Origin: JAACFF01 sp963807975
GTDB lineage: Bacteria > Chloroflexota > Anaerolineae > Promineifilales > Promineifilaceae
Assembly (NCBI GenBank): GCA_963807975.1
Contig: CAWEDV010000001.1
Coordinates: 1,178,001 to 1,242,000 of the forward strand
Direction: 5' to 3'
DNA length: 64,000 nucleotides
This document shows, piece by piece, positions 41,167-49,913 of the stretch. How positions within the stretch are numbered: the first letter of the stretch is position 1; each line of letters begins with the position of its first letter. The position numbers and the translations under genes are program-made. Under the pieces are notes generated by a model, which was not told where the DNA came from, made no database searches, and saw nothing but the letters and a program-made list of their open reading frames with translations.

Positions 41167-42126
41167 TTAAGCTATTGTTCCTTCTTCATCGGCCAAGAAG
41201 CCTTTCACACGAAGCTGGTGTTTGAGCTCCTCGAGTGACTTTTCGCCAAAATTACGAATTGCCAACATGGTCTCATCACCACGCTCCAGCATTTCCAACA
41301 TTTCCCCTACTTTGGTGATGCCGGTGCGCTTGAGGGAATTGAAAACCCGAACTGATAGATCCAGCTGCTCAATTGGAGCATCGTAGATTTCGTTGGGAAT
41401 CTGTTCCTCGACAACTTCTTCCTCTACTGGGGCGAAGGTCTCTTCGCTCACACCAGCCAACGGGCGCAAATGCTGAGTCAAGATCTGAGCCGATTGGGCT
41501 AGTGCTTCCTCAGGTTTTACGGTGCCGTCGGTCCAAATTTCCATGATTACACGATCGTAATCTGCGATCTGGCCTACGCGTGTTTTTTCTACATCGTAGG
41601 AAACACGGCGAATAGGGCTGAAGATGGCATCCACGGGCAATTCGCCAATGGGGAGTCGTCCACGCTCTTCGGCAGGAGAATATCCACGGCCTGTTTCGGC
41701 CGTCATTTCAATCTCCAAGAAGGCGTCATCGGAATCAACGGTGAAAAGGTAGAGATCGGTATTGATGATCTCTGCTTCTGGCGGCAACTGAATATCTGCG
41801 GCGGTTACGGTGCCAGCACCTTGTACCTCCAGACGCAGACGCGCCATGTCGGTGTCATGCAGTGCCAGGCGCAACTGCTTGATGTGCAGGATTAGCTGCA
41901 TCATGTCCTCGCGTACGAATGGAATGGCCGAGAACTCATGCGGCGCATCGGTGACGCGAATGGATGTAATAGCCACGCCAGGCAAAGAAGCGAGAAGTAC
42001 ACGGCGCAACGAATTGCCCAGTGTAATTCCGTAGCCTCTTTCAAGCGGACCGAACACAAAACGGCCGTACTCACGGGTCATGGCCGTACTTTCAATTTTG
42101 GGCATTACCAAATTGCTAATAGCCAA
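41167..42126 (-). CDS. rpoA: DNA-directed RNA polymerase alpha subunit
   Basis: 319 residues. The N-terminal domain, which dimerises and nucleates core assembly, has FGPLERGYGITLGNSLRRVLL and SPIRRVSYDVEKTRVGQ. An acidic linker rich in Glu (EEVVEEQ) leads to the C-terminal domain, LDLSVRVFNSLKRTGITKVGEML and IRNFGEKSLEELKHQL. That domain contacts UP elements and activators. It is between rpsD and rplQ. Confidence 0.98.
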   Translation of the reverse strand: MAISNLVMPKIESTAMTREYGRFVFGPLERGYGITLGNSLRRVLLASLPGVAITSIRVTDAPHEFSAIPFVREDMMQLILHIKQLRLALHDTDMARLRLEVQGAGTVTAADIQLPPEAEIINTDLYLFTVDSDDAFLEIEMTAETGRGYSPAEERGRLPIGELPVDAIFSPIRRVSYDVEKTRVGQIADYDRVIMEIWTDGTVKPEEALAQSAQILTQHLRPLAGVSEETFAPVEEEVVEEQIPNEIYDAPIEQLDLSVRVFNSLKRTGITKVGEMLEMLERGDETMLAIRNFGEKSLEELKHQLRVKGFLADEEGTIA

Positions 42127-42191
42127 CGTAATTCCTCCCTAGTAATTCATTCATCATCATCAACTTACAACTTAGCATCAATCTGCTAAGA

Positions 42192-42830
42192 TTAACGGGA
42201 GTAGTACTCAACAATGAGCTGTTCGTTCAAAGATACGTCGATATCTTCGCGGGTCGGCATATGCAAAACATTTGCCGACAGGTCATCAGTATCGAGAGCT
42301 AACCAACGCGGAACGCGACGGTCGTCCATTTCTTGGCGGAGCGTCCGGAAATAAACGCTGCCTTTGCTCTCCGGGCGAATAGAGATAGCATCGCCAGGCG
42401 AAACCATGGCCGAAGCAACGTTGGTTTTGCGTCCATTCAACATGATGTGCCCGTGGTTAACCAACTGGCGCGCCTGAGCACGTGAACTGGCGATCCCCAC
42501 ACGATAGACTACATTATCCAGCCGACGTTCAAGCATTGTGAGCAGGTTCGTGCCAGTGAGGCCAACTTGAAGCGCTGCTTTGCCGAAATAGCGACTAAAC
42601 TGCTTCTCCATGACACCATAAATACGGCGCGCCTTCTGTTTCTCACGCAACTGCAAAAGATAGTCAGATGCGCGTCCACGGCGGAATTGCTTGTCGCGTC
42701 CATGCTGCCCTGGCGGATAAGACCGGCGCTCAAATGAGCACTTCGGGCTTAGACAACGCGATCCTTTTAGGAACAACTTTTCGCCTTCGCGGCGACAAAG
42801 CTTACATACAGGTCCAGTATACCTTGCCAA
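42192..42830 (-). CDS. rpsD: 30S ribosomal protein S4 (zinc-binding form)
   Basis: Primary 16S-binding protein of 212 residues. Residues 9-31 contain four cysteines (CKLC, then C and C), the zinc-binding variant. LERRLDNVVYRVGIASSRAQARQ is the S4 RNA-binding domain. The start codon is TTG with GGAGG about eight bases before it, in an otherwise ATG-dominated operon, so initiation may be deliberately weak. S4 represses its operon in other bacteria; the 155-base gap before it holds a palindromic repeat element. Confidence 0.96.
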   Translation of the reverse strand: MARYTGPVCKLCRREGEKLFLKGSRCLSPKCSFERRSYPPGQHGRDKQFRRGRASDYLLQLREKQKARRIYGVMEKQFSRYFGKAALQVGLTGTNLLTMLERRLDNVVYRVGIASSRAQARQLVNHGHIMLNGRKTNVASAMVSPGDAISIRPESKGSVYFRTLRQEMDDRRVPRWLALDTDDLSANVLHMPTREDIDVSLNEQLIVEYYSR

Positions 42831-42920
42831 TTTTACTAACCTCCAATTTTAGGATTTGTCGAGAGGTTTACAGGCTTGGCCACCTTTCTTCCCTCTCCAA
42901 AAATACCTTAGATAATTTGA

Positions 42921-42975
42921 GTCATTCCGACTATTGTAGGAATCCATTGTGGATGTCCTTCTTCGTGGGTATGAC
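42921..42975. repeat. 55-bp palindromic dispersed-type element between rpsK and rpsD
   Basis: The element begins GTCATTCCGAC and ends GGGTATGAC; its two halves are imperfect reverse complements, each with an inner GGAATCCA/TGGAT-type hairpin (ATTCC-10 bases-GGAAT and ATCCA-CAA-TGGAT on the minus strand). This is the shape of the widespread GTCATTCC...GGAATGAC repeats seen in many bacterial genomes. Only one copy is visible in the window. Confidence 0.6.
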
Positions 42976-42986
42976 ATTGTAAACGA

Positions 42987-43379
42987 TTAAACGCGGCGCC
43001 GTTTTGGTGGGCGGCAGCCATTGTGCGGCACAGGCGTCACGTCGTGGATAGCGTTAATCTGCATCCCTGACGCAGCGATGGCTCTGATAGCGGCCTCGCG
43101 TCCTGGTCCCGGCCCCTTCACAAATATCTCGATCTCCTGCATACCGTTATCTCTCGCTTCTGCTGCGGCGTTCTGGCTAGCCAGACGTGCGGCATAAGGC
43201 GTGCTCTTACGAGAGCCACGGAATCCGGCGCTACCAGCGGTAGCTTGAGCAATGGTATTGCCATTGGGATCGGTGATAGTTACGATGGTATTGTTAAAGG
43301 TGGCGTAAATATGCGCAACACCACGAGGCACCATCTTCTTCACTTTCCGACGCGATTGCGGTTGTCTTCTACGTCCCAT
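42987..43379 (-). CDS. rpsK: 30S ribosomal protein S11
   Basis: 130 residues with the platform-protein motifs GVAHIYATFNNTIVTITDPNGN, SAGSAGFRG-like GSAGFRGSRKSTPYAAR and DVTPVPHNGCRPPKRRRV at the C-terminus. It forms part of the mRNA exit channel on the 30S platform. Located between rpsM and rpsD. Confidence 0.98.
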   Translation of the reverse strand: MGRRRQPQSRRKVKKMVPRGVAHIYATFNNTIVTITDPNGNTIAQATAGSAGFRGSRKSTPYAARLASQNAAAEARDNGMQEIEIFVKGPGPGREAAIRAIAASGMQINAIHDVTPVPHNGCRPPKRRRV

Positions 43380-43447
43380 TTTTACTCCTTCATTCGACGG
43401 TTAACACGGAGGACCCAACAGCAGCCCACCAGTCACACATCAGTGCA

Positions 43448-43828
43448 TTATTTACCCTTACGGCGACCACGTCCGGCAACCGTTTTCTTCGGTCCTTTGC
43501 GTGTACGGGCATTGGTCTTGGTCCGCTGACCGTGGACTGGTAAGTGCCGGCGATGACGCACGCCGCGATAGCAGCCAATCTCGGTCAAGCGCTTGATATT
43601 CATCGCTACTTCACGGCGCAAATCACCTTCGACCGTAAAGTCGCGGTCAATAATCTGACGCAAACGCATCACTTCAGACTCAGCCAGATCACGCACACGC
43701 GTATCGGGATTTACACCTGCTTCGGACAGGATTCCCCGACTGGATGAGACACCAATACCATAGATGTAAGTCAAGCTTACTTCTACTCTTTTGTTTCGCG
43801 GGATATCAACCCCAGAAATACGAGCCAT
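43448..43828 (-). CDS. rpsM: 30S ribosomal protein S13
   Basis: 126-residue head protein that contacts the 50S subunit and P-site tRNA. ARISGVDIPRNKRVEVSLTYIYGIG at the N-terminus (shown here in part), RLTEIGCYRGVRHRRHLPV and a very basic C-terminal tail (RTRKGPKKTVAGRGRRKGK) identify it. It follows rpmJ by about 55 bases. Confidence 0.98.
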   Translation of the reverse strand: MARISGVDIPRNKRVEVSLTYIYGIGVSSSRGILSEAGVNPDTRVRDLAESEVMRLRQIIDRDFTVEGDLRREVAMNIKRLTEIGCYRGVRHRRHLPVHGQRTKTNARTRKGPKKTVAGRGRRKGK

Positions 43829-43883
43829 TGTTCCTCCAAACCCAGTGCCTGGCGGTGGTGCTCACCACCGGCGACTGGCATTT

Positions 43884-43997
43884 TTATCCTTGACGCTGCT
43901 TGTGATTTGGATCAACACAAATCACGCGCACAACACCTCTGCGCTTGACTATCTTACATTTCGGGCAACGACGCTTTACAGATGCTGATACTTTCAT
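43884..43997 (-). CDS. rpmJ: 50S ribosomal protein L36 (zinc-binding)
   Basis: A 37-codon gene. It starts MKVSASVKRRCPKCKIVKR and ends NHKQRQG. The CxxC pair at residues 11-14, plus C27 and H32, make the zinc ribbon of the C+ form, which means zinc is structurally required. It lies between adk and rpsM. In many bacteria infA sits immediately upstream; here the 89 bases between adk and rpmJ have no room for it. Confidence 0.97.
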   Translation of the reverse strand: MKVSASVKRRCPKCKIVKRRGVVRVICVDPNHKQRQG

Positions 43998-44086
43998 GGT
44001 TACTAACTCCTGTTGAAAACCACTCCCGACCGGTCCATGTCTCCTGCTGCGCACTGCGTCAGCGGGATGATGGCATCCCGTTCTTT

Positions 44087-44662
44087 CTATTGGGTGGCCT
44101 CACTTATGACCACGATCAGGTCTTTGTTAACACCTTCGATCGTCTGCTGGCCATCTACTTCAACGACGAGCCCCTTCTGGCCATAATACTCAAGAAGTGG
44201 CCTGGTCTGTTCTTCATAAACACGCATCCGCGTGCGGATGGTTTCTTCATTGTCGTCAGCACGACCTTCGACCTCAGCCCGTTTCAGAAGACGTCCTACC
44301 AAAGCATCCTGGTCCACATAAATATGGGGAACGATGTCAATCTGACCGCCCAAATCAGCCAATAGGTTGTCCAAGGCCTCGGCCTGGGCGGCAGTACGGG
44401 GAAAGCCATCTAACAAGGCGCCCTGCTGACAATCCGCCTGGGAGAGGCGATCCTTGACCATGGCTATGGTCACTTCATCTGGTACAAGTTCTCCGCGATC
44501 CATAAAGGTTCTGGCCAGTTTTCCCAATTCGGTCTCATTCTTGAGGTTGTAGCGGAACAGATCGCCAGTGGAAACCTGCGGAAGGGCCAGAGCCTCTTCT
44601 AGTAATTTGGCCTGGGTGCCTTTACCAGCACCAGGAGCACCAATCAGAATGACGTAACCCAT
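44087..44662 (-). CDS. adk: Adenylate kinase, short-lid form
   Basis: Interconverts 2 ADP with ATP and AMP. The P-loop GAPGAGKGTQAK is at residues 7-18; STGDLFR and LLDGFPRTAAQA are AMP-site motifs. The lid is short (RLLKRAEVEGRADDNEETI) without the zinc-cysteine insertion of Gram-positive Adk, giving 191 residues instead of about 215. The ATG overlaps the secY stop by one base (TAATG), so it is coupled to secY. Confidence 0.97.
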   Translation of the reverse strand: MGYVILIGAPGAGKGTQAKLLEEALALPQVSTGDLFRYNLKNETELGKLARTFMDRGELVPDEVTIAMVKDRLSQADCQQGALLDGFPRTAAQAEALDNLLADLGGQIDIVPHIYVDQDALVGRLLKRAEVEGRADDNEETIRTRMRVYEEQTRPLLEYYGQKGLVVEVDGQQTIEGVNKDLIVVISEATQ

Positions 44663-46041
44663 TAGCTTATGAAGCCCTCGTAATGGCGCATGAGCAGCTG
44701 CGCTTCCAACTGTCTCATGGTATCAATAACGACACCGACAACGATTATAAGGCCGGCACCTGTGATGACCAACGCACTTTGCTGTAGGCTCTGGATTTGC
44801 AGGATTTCACCTAGCAAACTCATGATGCCGGGCATAATGGCGATTGTCCCCAGGAAGACAGCACCGACCAATGTGATGCGACGCACAACCGATGTAACAT
44901 AGGCTTCGGTTCTTTTGCCGGGACGAATACCCGGTATAAAGCCGCCCTGCCTCTGTAATGTCTGGGGAATATTCTGCTGCTTGACCATCACATCGGTATA
45001 GAAGAATGTGAAGGCAACCACAAGCAAGAAGTAAAAGCCCCAATACAGGAAGAAGGAAAGGGGTGCCGATGAAGGATCTTGCACCGAACCAAAGCTGCTA
45101 ATGCTGCGCGCAATTTGATTGATGAAGTTGCCTTCGGTGGACATATCACCAACAAAGAAGTTTGCGATCAGCGGCGGGAAGGTCAAAATCGATTGGGCGA
45201 AGATGATGGGGATCATGCCAGCCGTATTGACTTTGAGCGGGATGTAGGTGCTCTGTCCTTGATAGACTTTGCGACCACGTACCCGACGGCCATATTGAAC
45301 CGGCAGTCGCCGCTGTCCTTCCTGAATGATAACGATGACCAATATGGTCAACACCAAGAGGACAATAAAGGCTACGATGGTGAAGACACGGGCTGCGATT
45401 TCCGGTATGGCGAAGAGACCGGCCAAGTTGGGAATCATGCGCGAGACGATACCGCCGAAGATAATCAGCGAGATACCCTGACCAATACCATCTTCAGTAA
45501 TCAACTCACCAATCCAGATGGCAAACATTGTGCCACCAACCATAGCGACCAAGGTCGTTAAGGTAGGTAAGAGAGTGCCCGCTTCAAAACCCCAATAAGG
45601 CATCAGCTGCTCCAGACCACCGGGCAAACTAAAGCCAATGAGCCTGATCTGACCAACAGCCTGCAAGAAGGCCAAGGGAACGGTAATGTAATAGGTGATC
45701 TTGTTAATCTTGTTTCGTCCGGACTCACCTTCTGCGGCCATTTCCTCCAACTGGGGGATAATCGGCGTTAGGAGCTGGATGATAATGGATGCCGTGATGT
45801 AAGGATAGACACCCATGGCCATGACGGAGAAATTACGCACGGCACCGCCGGAAAGCAGATCTAAAAAGTTGACTACAGCATTGCCGCTATCCTGAGCCGT
45901 GAAAGCAAGCCACGCTTCCAAATTCACGCCAGGTACAGGGATATTGGCTACAAGCCGGTATACGACGAGCATGGCGATCGTAAAAAGGATACGACGCCGC
46001 AAGTCGGGTACAGCAAATGCTGTAAGCATTGATTCAATCAT
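44662..46041 (-). CDS. secY: Protein translocase subunit SecY
   Basis: Channel subunit of the Sec translocon, about ten transmembrane helices in 459 residues. Recognisable parts are FTIAMLVVYRLVANIPVPGV (TM1), the plug region NFLDLLSGGAVRNFSVMAMGVYPYI, and the cytoplasmic loop GRRVRGRKVYQGQSTYIPLKVN. The TM8-9 loop GGFIPGIRPGKRT is the SecA/ribosome contact region. It sits at the end of the spc segment, after rplO and before adk. Confidence 0.97.
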   Translation of the reverse strand: MIESMLTAFAVPDLRRRILFTIAMLVVYRLVANIPVPGVNLEAWLAFTAQDSGNAVVNFLDLLSGGAVRNFSVMAMGVYPYITASIIIQLLTPIIPQLEEMAAEGESGRNKINKITYYITVPLAFLQAVGQIRLIGFSLPGGLEQLMPYWGFEAGTLLPTLTTLVAMVGGTMFAIWIGELITEDGIGQGISLIIFGGIVSRMIPNLAGLFAIPEIAARVFTIVAFIVLLVLTILVIVIIQEGQRRLPVQYGRRVRGRKVYQGQSTYIPLKVNTAGMIPIIFAQSILTFPPLIANFFVGDMSTEGNFINQIARSISSFGSVQDPSSAPLSFFLYWGFYFLLVVAFTFFYTDVMVKQQNIPQTLQRQGGFIPGIRPGKRTEAYVTSVVRRITLVGAVFLGTIAIMPGIMSLLGEILQIQSLQQSALVITGAGLIIVVGVVIDTMRQLEAQLLMRHYEGFIS

Positions 46042-46060
46042 TGCATCACTTCCTGTTCTA

Positions 46061-46525
46061 TCAGGCTGCCTTTTCGTACTTAAGGATCTCTACGGATCCT
46101 CCTGCTGCTTCAATCTTCTCCCGGGCCGTTTTTGAAAAACGGTGGGCTTTGACAGTGAGCGGGCCGTTGAGTTCGCCATCACCTAAAACCACAACCGGAT
46201 CGCTGGCTTTCTTGAGCAGTCCAATAGCAGCCATCACTTCAGGCGTCACATCCAACCCGTCAAAGTCAAATTCCGCAAGACGATTTAAGTTAACCGGCTT
46301 GTAGTAAATTTTGCGGATATTGGTGAAACCACGTTTAAACGGTAAGCGACGGGCAAGTGGCAGCTGACCACCTTCAAAGTAGGGGCCTTTTCCACCACCA
46401 CTTCTTGCATTTTGCCCTTTGGTACCACGTCCAGCGGTTTTACCCTGTCCGGCCGAGATACCACGACCTACTCGCTTGCGCTTCTTTTTTGCACCGGGGT
46501 TGGGGCGCAGATCGTGAATCTTCAT
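46061..46525 (-). CDS. rplO: 50S ribosomal protein L15
   Basis: 154 residues: MKIHDLRPNPGAKKKRKRVGRG, GKTAGRGTKGQNARSGGG and GQLPLARRLPFKRGF are the L15 signature series. It assembles late into the 50S subunit. The gap to secY is 19 bases and to rpmD 2 bases. Confidence 0.98.
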   Translation of the reverse strand: MKIHDLRPNPGAKKKRKRVGRGISAGQGKTAGRGTKGQNARSGGGKGPYFEGGQLPLARRLPFKRGFTNIRKIYYKPVNLNRLAEFDFDGLDVTPEVMAAIGLLKKASDPVVVLGDGELNGPLTVKAHRFSKTAREKIEAAGGSVEILKYEKAA

Positions 46526-46527
46526 AA

Positions 46528-46710
46528 TTACTCCACTTTACTCACAGCCACAAGATGGCTTACTCTATCAATCATGCCGCGAATTTCAGGCGAATCTTGG
46601 TGTTCAACGGTCTGGTTGAGCTTACGCAAACCAAGGGCCTTGATCGTGGCTTTCTGGCGCTTGTTGTAACCAATAGCGCTTTTCTTATAAGTAATTTGTA
46701 ATGTAGCCAT
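46528..46710 (-). CDS. rpmD: 50S ribosomal protein L30
   Basis: A 60-residue protein with the compact L30 fold: LQITYKKSAIGYNKRQKATIKALGL and VEHQDSPEIRGMIDRVSHLV. The start is the ATG at 46710, overlapping the rpsE stop by one base (TAATG); a TTG 15 bases upstream is unnecessary. Confidence 0.96.
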   Translation of the reverse strand: MATLQITYKKSAIGYNKRQKATIKALGLRKLNQTVEHQDSPEIRGMIDRVSHLVAVSKVE

Positions 46711-47237
46711 TAGCCCCGACTCCAAAACGGTACAACGTCGGCCACGGCCTTATCACGATCGCCTGCTACGTCCTTGGCATGTTTTAACTGCCGCAGTCCG
46801 TCCATGGTAGCCATCATGACGTTTAATACATTCTGACTGCCCAAAGATTTGGACAATATATCTTTGTAACCAGCCGCCTCAACAACAGCACGAACGCCAC
46901 CGCCAGCTATAACCCCAGTACCGGGGGAAGCTGGTTTGAGCAGAACTTTGGCTGCGCTGTGCCGTCCCATCACTTGATGGGGAACTGTTGTTCCGTAGAT
47001 CGGTACCTGCTCCATCGATTTGCGAGCAGCATCTACCGCTTTTCGGATAGCGTCTGGCACTGAACGCGCTTTACCTGTAGCAACGCCAACGTTGCCGGCA
47101 TTGTCACCAACAACTACGGTGACGCGAAAAGCAAAGCGACGCCCACCCTTTACAACTTTCGCTACACGAGTAATGTCGATGATGCGTTCATCAAATTCAT
47201 CCCGCTGGTCACGAAAACTACGACGTCTTTGACCCAT
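46710..47237 (-). CDS. rpsE: 30S ribosomal protein S5
   Basis: 175-residue protein at the mRNA entry site. RVAKVVKGGRRFAFRVTVVVGD is the S5 double-stranded RNA-binding domain, and KVLLKPASPGTGVIAGGGVRAVVE is the C-terminal signature. N-terminal residues RRSFRDQRDEFDERIIDI are the usual acidic/basic lead. It overlaps rpmD by one base. Confidence 0.98.
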   Translation of the reverse strand: MGQRRRSFRDQRDEFDERIIDITRVAKVVKGGRRFAFRVTVVVGDNAGNVGVATGKARSVPDAIRKAVDAARKSMEQVPIYGTTVPHQVMGRHSAAKVLLKPASPGTGVIAGGGVRAVVEAAGYKDILSKSLGSQNVLNVMMATMDGLRQLKHAKDVAGDRDKAVADVVPFWSRG

Positions 47238-47284
47238 AATTATCTCCTAGTCCTTGAGCAGTGTCTCATGTATTCACGGCGGTC

Positions 47285-47647
47285 TTAGAATTTAAGACCG
47301 ACCTCACGAGCACCTTCTGCCAGCGCTTTAATGCGCCCGTGGTACAGATAGCCGCCACGATCGAATACAACTTCACTGATGCCTGCATCTACTGCCTTTT
47401 GGGCAACAGCTTTACCAACGGCATTGGCCTGTTCACGCTTCGTCTTACCTTTCAGATCGGCTACGAGGGTAGCGTCTACGGTGGAAGCTGAGACCAATGT
47501 ATTGCCAGCAACATCATCAATAACCTGCGCATAAATGTGATTCAAACTGCGATACACATTGAGGCGCGGCCGCGCGGCCGTCCCCGATATCTTGATGCGG
47601 ATACGCCGATGGCGTCTTTTCCGTGCTTTTTCCGATTTAATAGCCAT
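47285..47647 (-). CDS. rplR: 50S ribosomal protein L18
   Basis: 120-residue 5S rRNA-binding protein: RIRIKISGTAARPRLNVYRSLNHIYAQVIDD (in part), TKREQANAVGKAVAQKA and VVFDRGGYLYHGRIKALAEGARE. It sits 17 bases from rplF and 47 from rpsE. Confidence 0.98.
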   Translation of the reverse strand: MAIKSEKARKRRHRRIRIKISGTAARPRLNVYRSLNHIYAQVIDDVAGNTLVSASTVDATLVADLKGKTKREQANAVGKAVAQKAVDAGISEVVFDRGGYLYHGRIKALAEGAREVGLKF

Positions 47648-47664
47648 GTGTCATACCTGCTTGA

Positions 47665-48207
47665 CTAAACCTTTCCAGCCTTACCGGCCTTACGACGTAC
47701 GTATTCGCCCTGATAGCGAATGCCTTTACCTTTATATGGCTCGGGCGGACGGGTTTTACGAATACGAGCGCAGACTTCGCCGACAAGCTGCTTGTCAATT
47801 CCTGAGACCCTGATCAATTTACCTCGTTCCTCAACCTCATAAACAAGGCTGCCTTCAGGATCGAAGCGAATTGGGTGGGAGTGGCCCACATTTAACACCA
47901 GGGTTTTTCCATCCAATGTGGCCCGGTAACCAACACCCTCAATGAGGAGTGTTTTGGTAAAACCATCGCTAACACCAACAACCATATTATTGATCAGTGC
48001 GCGAGTTAGGCCGTGCAGCGAGCGATGGCTGCGGCTGTCACTTGGACGGTCGACAGTCAAAACGCCGTCATCAAGGCTGATGGCCATCTCAGGATGGAAA
48101 TCCTGGGTCAAGGACCCCTTGGGACCCTTCACCGTAAGACCAGTGCCTTTTAGATCGACGTTGACGCCTTTGGGCAATGTAATAGGAGCTTTACCAATTC
48201 GTGACAT
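47665..48207 (-). CDS. rplF: 50S ribosomal protein L6
   Basis: 180 residues made of two similar domains near the factor-binding site. MSRIGKAPITLPKGV at the start, SLHGLTRALINNMVVGVSDGF in the middle and PEPYKGKGIRYQGEYVRRKAGKAGK at the end are diagnostic. It is between rpsH and rplR. Confidence 0.98.
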   Translation of the reverse strand: MSRIGKAPITLPKGVNVDLKGTGLTVKGPKGSLTQDFHPEMAISLDDGVLTVDRPSDSRSHRSLHGLTRALINNMVVGVSDGFTKTLLIEGVGYRATLDGKTLVLNVGHSHPIRFDPEGSLVYEVEERGKLIRVSGIDKQLVGEVCARIRKTRPPEPYKGKGIRYQGEYVRRKAGKAGKV

Positions 48208-48219
48208 GGTTAACCTCCA

Positions 48220-48627
48220 CTACCAGACCTTGCAGATGACTTCGCCACCAATGCCTTGGTGACGCGCCTGCTGACCGGTCATAATACCCTTGGAAGTGGT
48301 CACGATGGAAATGCCCATCCCGCTCAACACCCAAGGAATCTCATCTTTACCAACATAGTGGCGCCGTCCTGGTTTGCTTACGCGTTCCAAACCGGTGATG
48401 ACCGATCTGCGGTCACGACGTCCACCTTTATACTTCAACTCAAGTTGCAACACGTCACGCGGCTGCTGGGACATCACTTGAAAATCTTCGATGTAGCCCT
48501 CATCCTTGAGTACCTTAGCAATGCTTTCCTTGATCTGGGAATAGGGCATCGATACGGAAGGATGTTCACGCAGCAGCGCATTGCGCACACGTGTCAACAT
48601 ATCTGCAATCGGATCACTCATTGACAT
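48220..48627 (-). CDS. rpsH: 30S ribosomal protein S8
   Basis: 135-residue central-domain protein. SDPIADMLTRVRNAL at the N-terminus, DEGYIEDFQV in the middle and GISIVTTSKGIMTGQQARHQGIGGEVIC at the end give the S8 pattern. S8 represses the spc operon in E. coli by binding the rplE start region; no comparable stem was examined in detail here. A second ATG two codons in is an alternative start. Confidence 0.97.
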   Translation of the reverse strand: MSMSDPIADMLTRVRNALLREHPSVSMPYSQIKESIAKVLKDEGYIEDFQVMSQQPRDVLQLELKYKGGRRDRRSVITGLERVSKPGRRHYVGKDEIPWVLSGMGISIVTTSKGIMTGQQARHQGIGGEVICKVW

Positions 48628-48639
48628 AATGACTTACCT

Positions 48640-48822
48640 CTACCAGCTAGACTTAACAACGCCAGGGACGTTGCCAAGTAGTGCCTGCTCGCGGAAACAG
48701 ATACGGCATAAACCGAAACGGCGGATGTAGCCTCGAGGGCGGCCGCACAATGTACAGCGATTACGTACTCGCACCCGGTATTTGCGTTTTTTGTCACGAG
48801 CAATCATTGACTTTTTCGCCAT
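48640..48822 (-). CDS. rpsZ: 30S ribosomal protein S14, zinc type
   Basis: A 60-residue short S14 (type Z) with the zinc ribbon CTLCGRP and CRICFR, ending VPGVVKSSW. It starts AKKSMIARDKKRKY. The short form carries Zn, unlike the longer cysteine-free form of about 100 residues used under zinc shortage. It lies 10 bases downstream of rplE. Confidence 0.98.
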   Translation of the reverse strand: MAKKSMIARDKKRKYRVRVRNRCTLCGRPRGYIRRFGLCRICFREQALLGNVPGVVKSSW

Positions 48823-48831
48823 CTTCTTCTC

Positions 48832-49395
48832 CTAAATAAGCTCGGGCTCTTCTTGCCGGAACGGCATTTTAAGCAGACCCAAAAGACGGCGCCCTTCTTC
48901 ATCAGTCTGAGCCGTCGTAACAATGCTTACTTCCATTCCCCTAATTTTGTCGATTTTATCGTAATCAACTTCTGGGAAAATCAATTGTTCTCGCAAACCC
49001 AAGGTATAATTCCCACGTCCATCGAAGGAATCAGGGGAAACACCTTGAAAGTCTCGAGTACGTGGCAGAGCAACGTGAATGAGGCGCGTGAGGAAACTCC
49101 ACATGCGCTCACCGCGCAGTGTTACCTTTACTCCAATTGCTCGACCTTCGCGCAGCTTGAAGGCTGCGATAGATTTTTTTGCTCGGGTTACTACTGGTCT
49201 CTGACCAGTAATGGCCATGATATCGTTGATCGCGAATTCAACCGCCTTGGCATTATCCAAGGCCTCACCAAGGCCAATATTGACAACGACTTTGGTGATG
49301 CGAGGAACTTGCATCACGCTGCTATACTCGAAGTCCTTCATCAACGTCGGCAAGATTTCTTCTTTATACTGTTCTAACATTGGCGTAAAAGCCAT
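48832..49395 (-). CDS. rplE: 50S ribosomal protein L5
   Basis: 187-residue 5S rRNA-binding protein. VPRITKVVVNIGLGEA, ITGQRPVVTRAKKSIAAFKLREG, TLRGERMWSFLTRLI and DFQGVSPDSFDGRGNYTLGL are the conserved stretches. The 100-base gap before it (rplX side) is longer than its neighbours and has no gene in it. Confidence 0.98.
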   Translation of the reverse strand: MAFTPMLEQYKEEILPTLMKDFEYSSVMQVPRITKVVVNIGLGEALDNAKAVEFAINDIMAITGQRPVVTRAKKSIAAFKLREGRAIGVKVTLRGERMWSFLTRLIHVALPRTRDFQGVSPDSFDGRGNYTLGLREQLIFPEVDYDKIDKIRGMEVSIVTTAQTDEEGRRLLGLLKMPFRQEEPELI

Positions 49396-49496
49396 TTCAT
49401 GCCTCCAGGTTGAGTGGCAGGTTCAGCATGGCGCCGGGCTTCCAGTTTGTACCGGAACACCATTAGGCCGACCTGGCTCACCGTTGGTTACTATTA

Positions 49497-49820
49497 TTAA
49501 TCCAAATCCGTTCCGCTTGCCTTAGCGAAGCGGATGAGATGCCCGTTCTCATCACGGCGTTGACCGATACGCGTTAGTTCACCTGAATCAGGATCTACCA
49601 ACATAACGTTTGATACATCGATCGGCGCTTCAAATTCAATAATGCCACCCTGGGCCTGGGAACGACCACCGGTGTTGCGCGGCTTCTGGTGTTTCTTCAC
49701 AATATTGACACCGGAAACGACGACGCGATTTTTTTCCGGCAGCACGCGCTGTACAGTTCCGCGTACACCTTTATCGTTGCCAGAGATGACTTCGACTTCA
49801 TCATTTACTTTAATGCGCAT
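49497..49820 (-). CDS. rplX: 50S ribosomal protein L24
   Basis: 107-residue assembly initiator protein with an N-terminal KOW motif: VNDEVEVISGNDKGVRGTVQRVLPEKNRVVVSGVN, then KKHQKPR and IIEFEAPIDVSNVMLVD. It follows rplN by about 90 bases. Confidence 0.98.
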   Translation of the reverse strand: MRIKVNDEVEVISGNDKGVRGTVQRVLPEKNRVVVSGVNIVKKHQKPRNTGGRSQAQGGIIEFEAPIDVSNVMLVDPDSGELTRIGQRRDENGHLIRFAKASGTDLD

Positions 49821-49913
49821 CTTTTCTTTACCTCTTGAACCTCTCCGCCGTCCAAAGAAGACACAAGCATTTGGTTATGCCTACGTTCTTCTTTACTGCC
49901 GCAAGGATGGTCT

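Noticed and set aside
49396..49496. Proline/glycine-rich reading frame in the rplX-rplE gap
   Set aside because: It is under 30 codons, has no start site with a ribosome binding site and is not recognisable as a protein.
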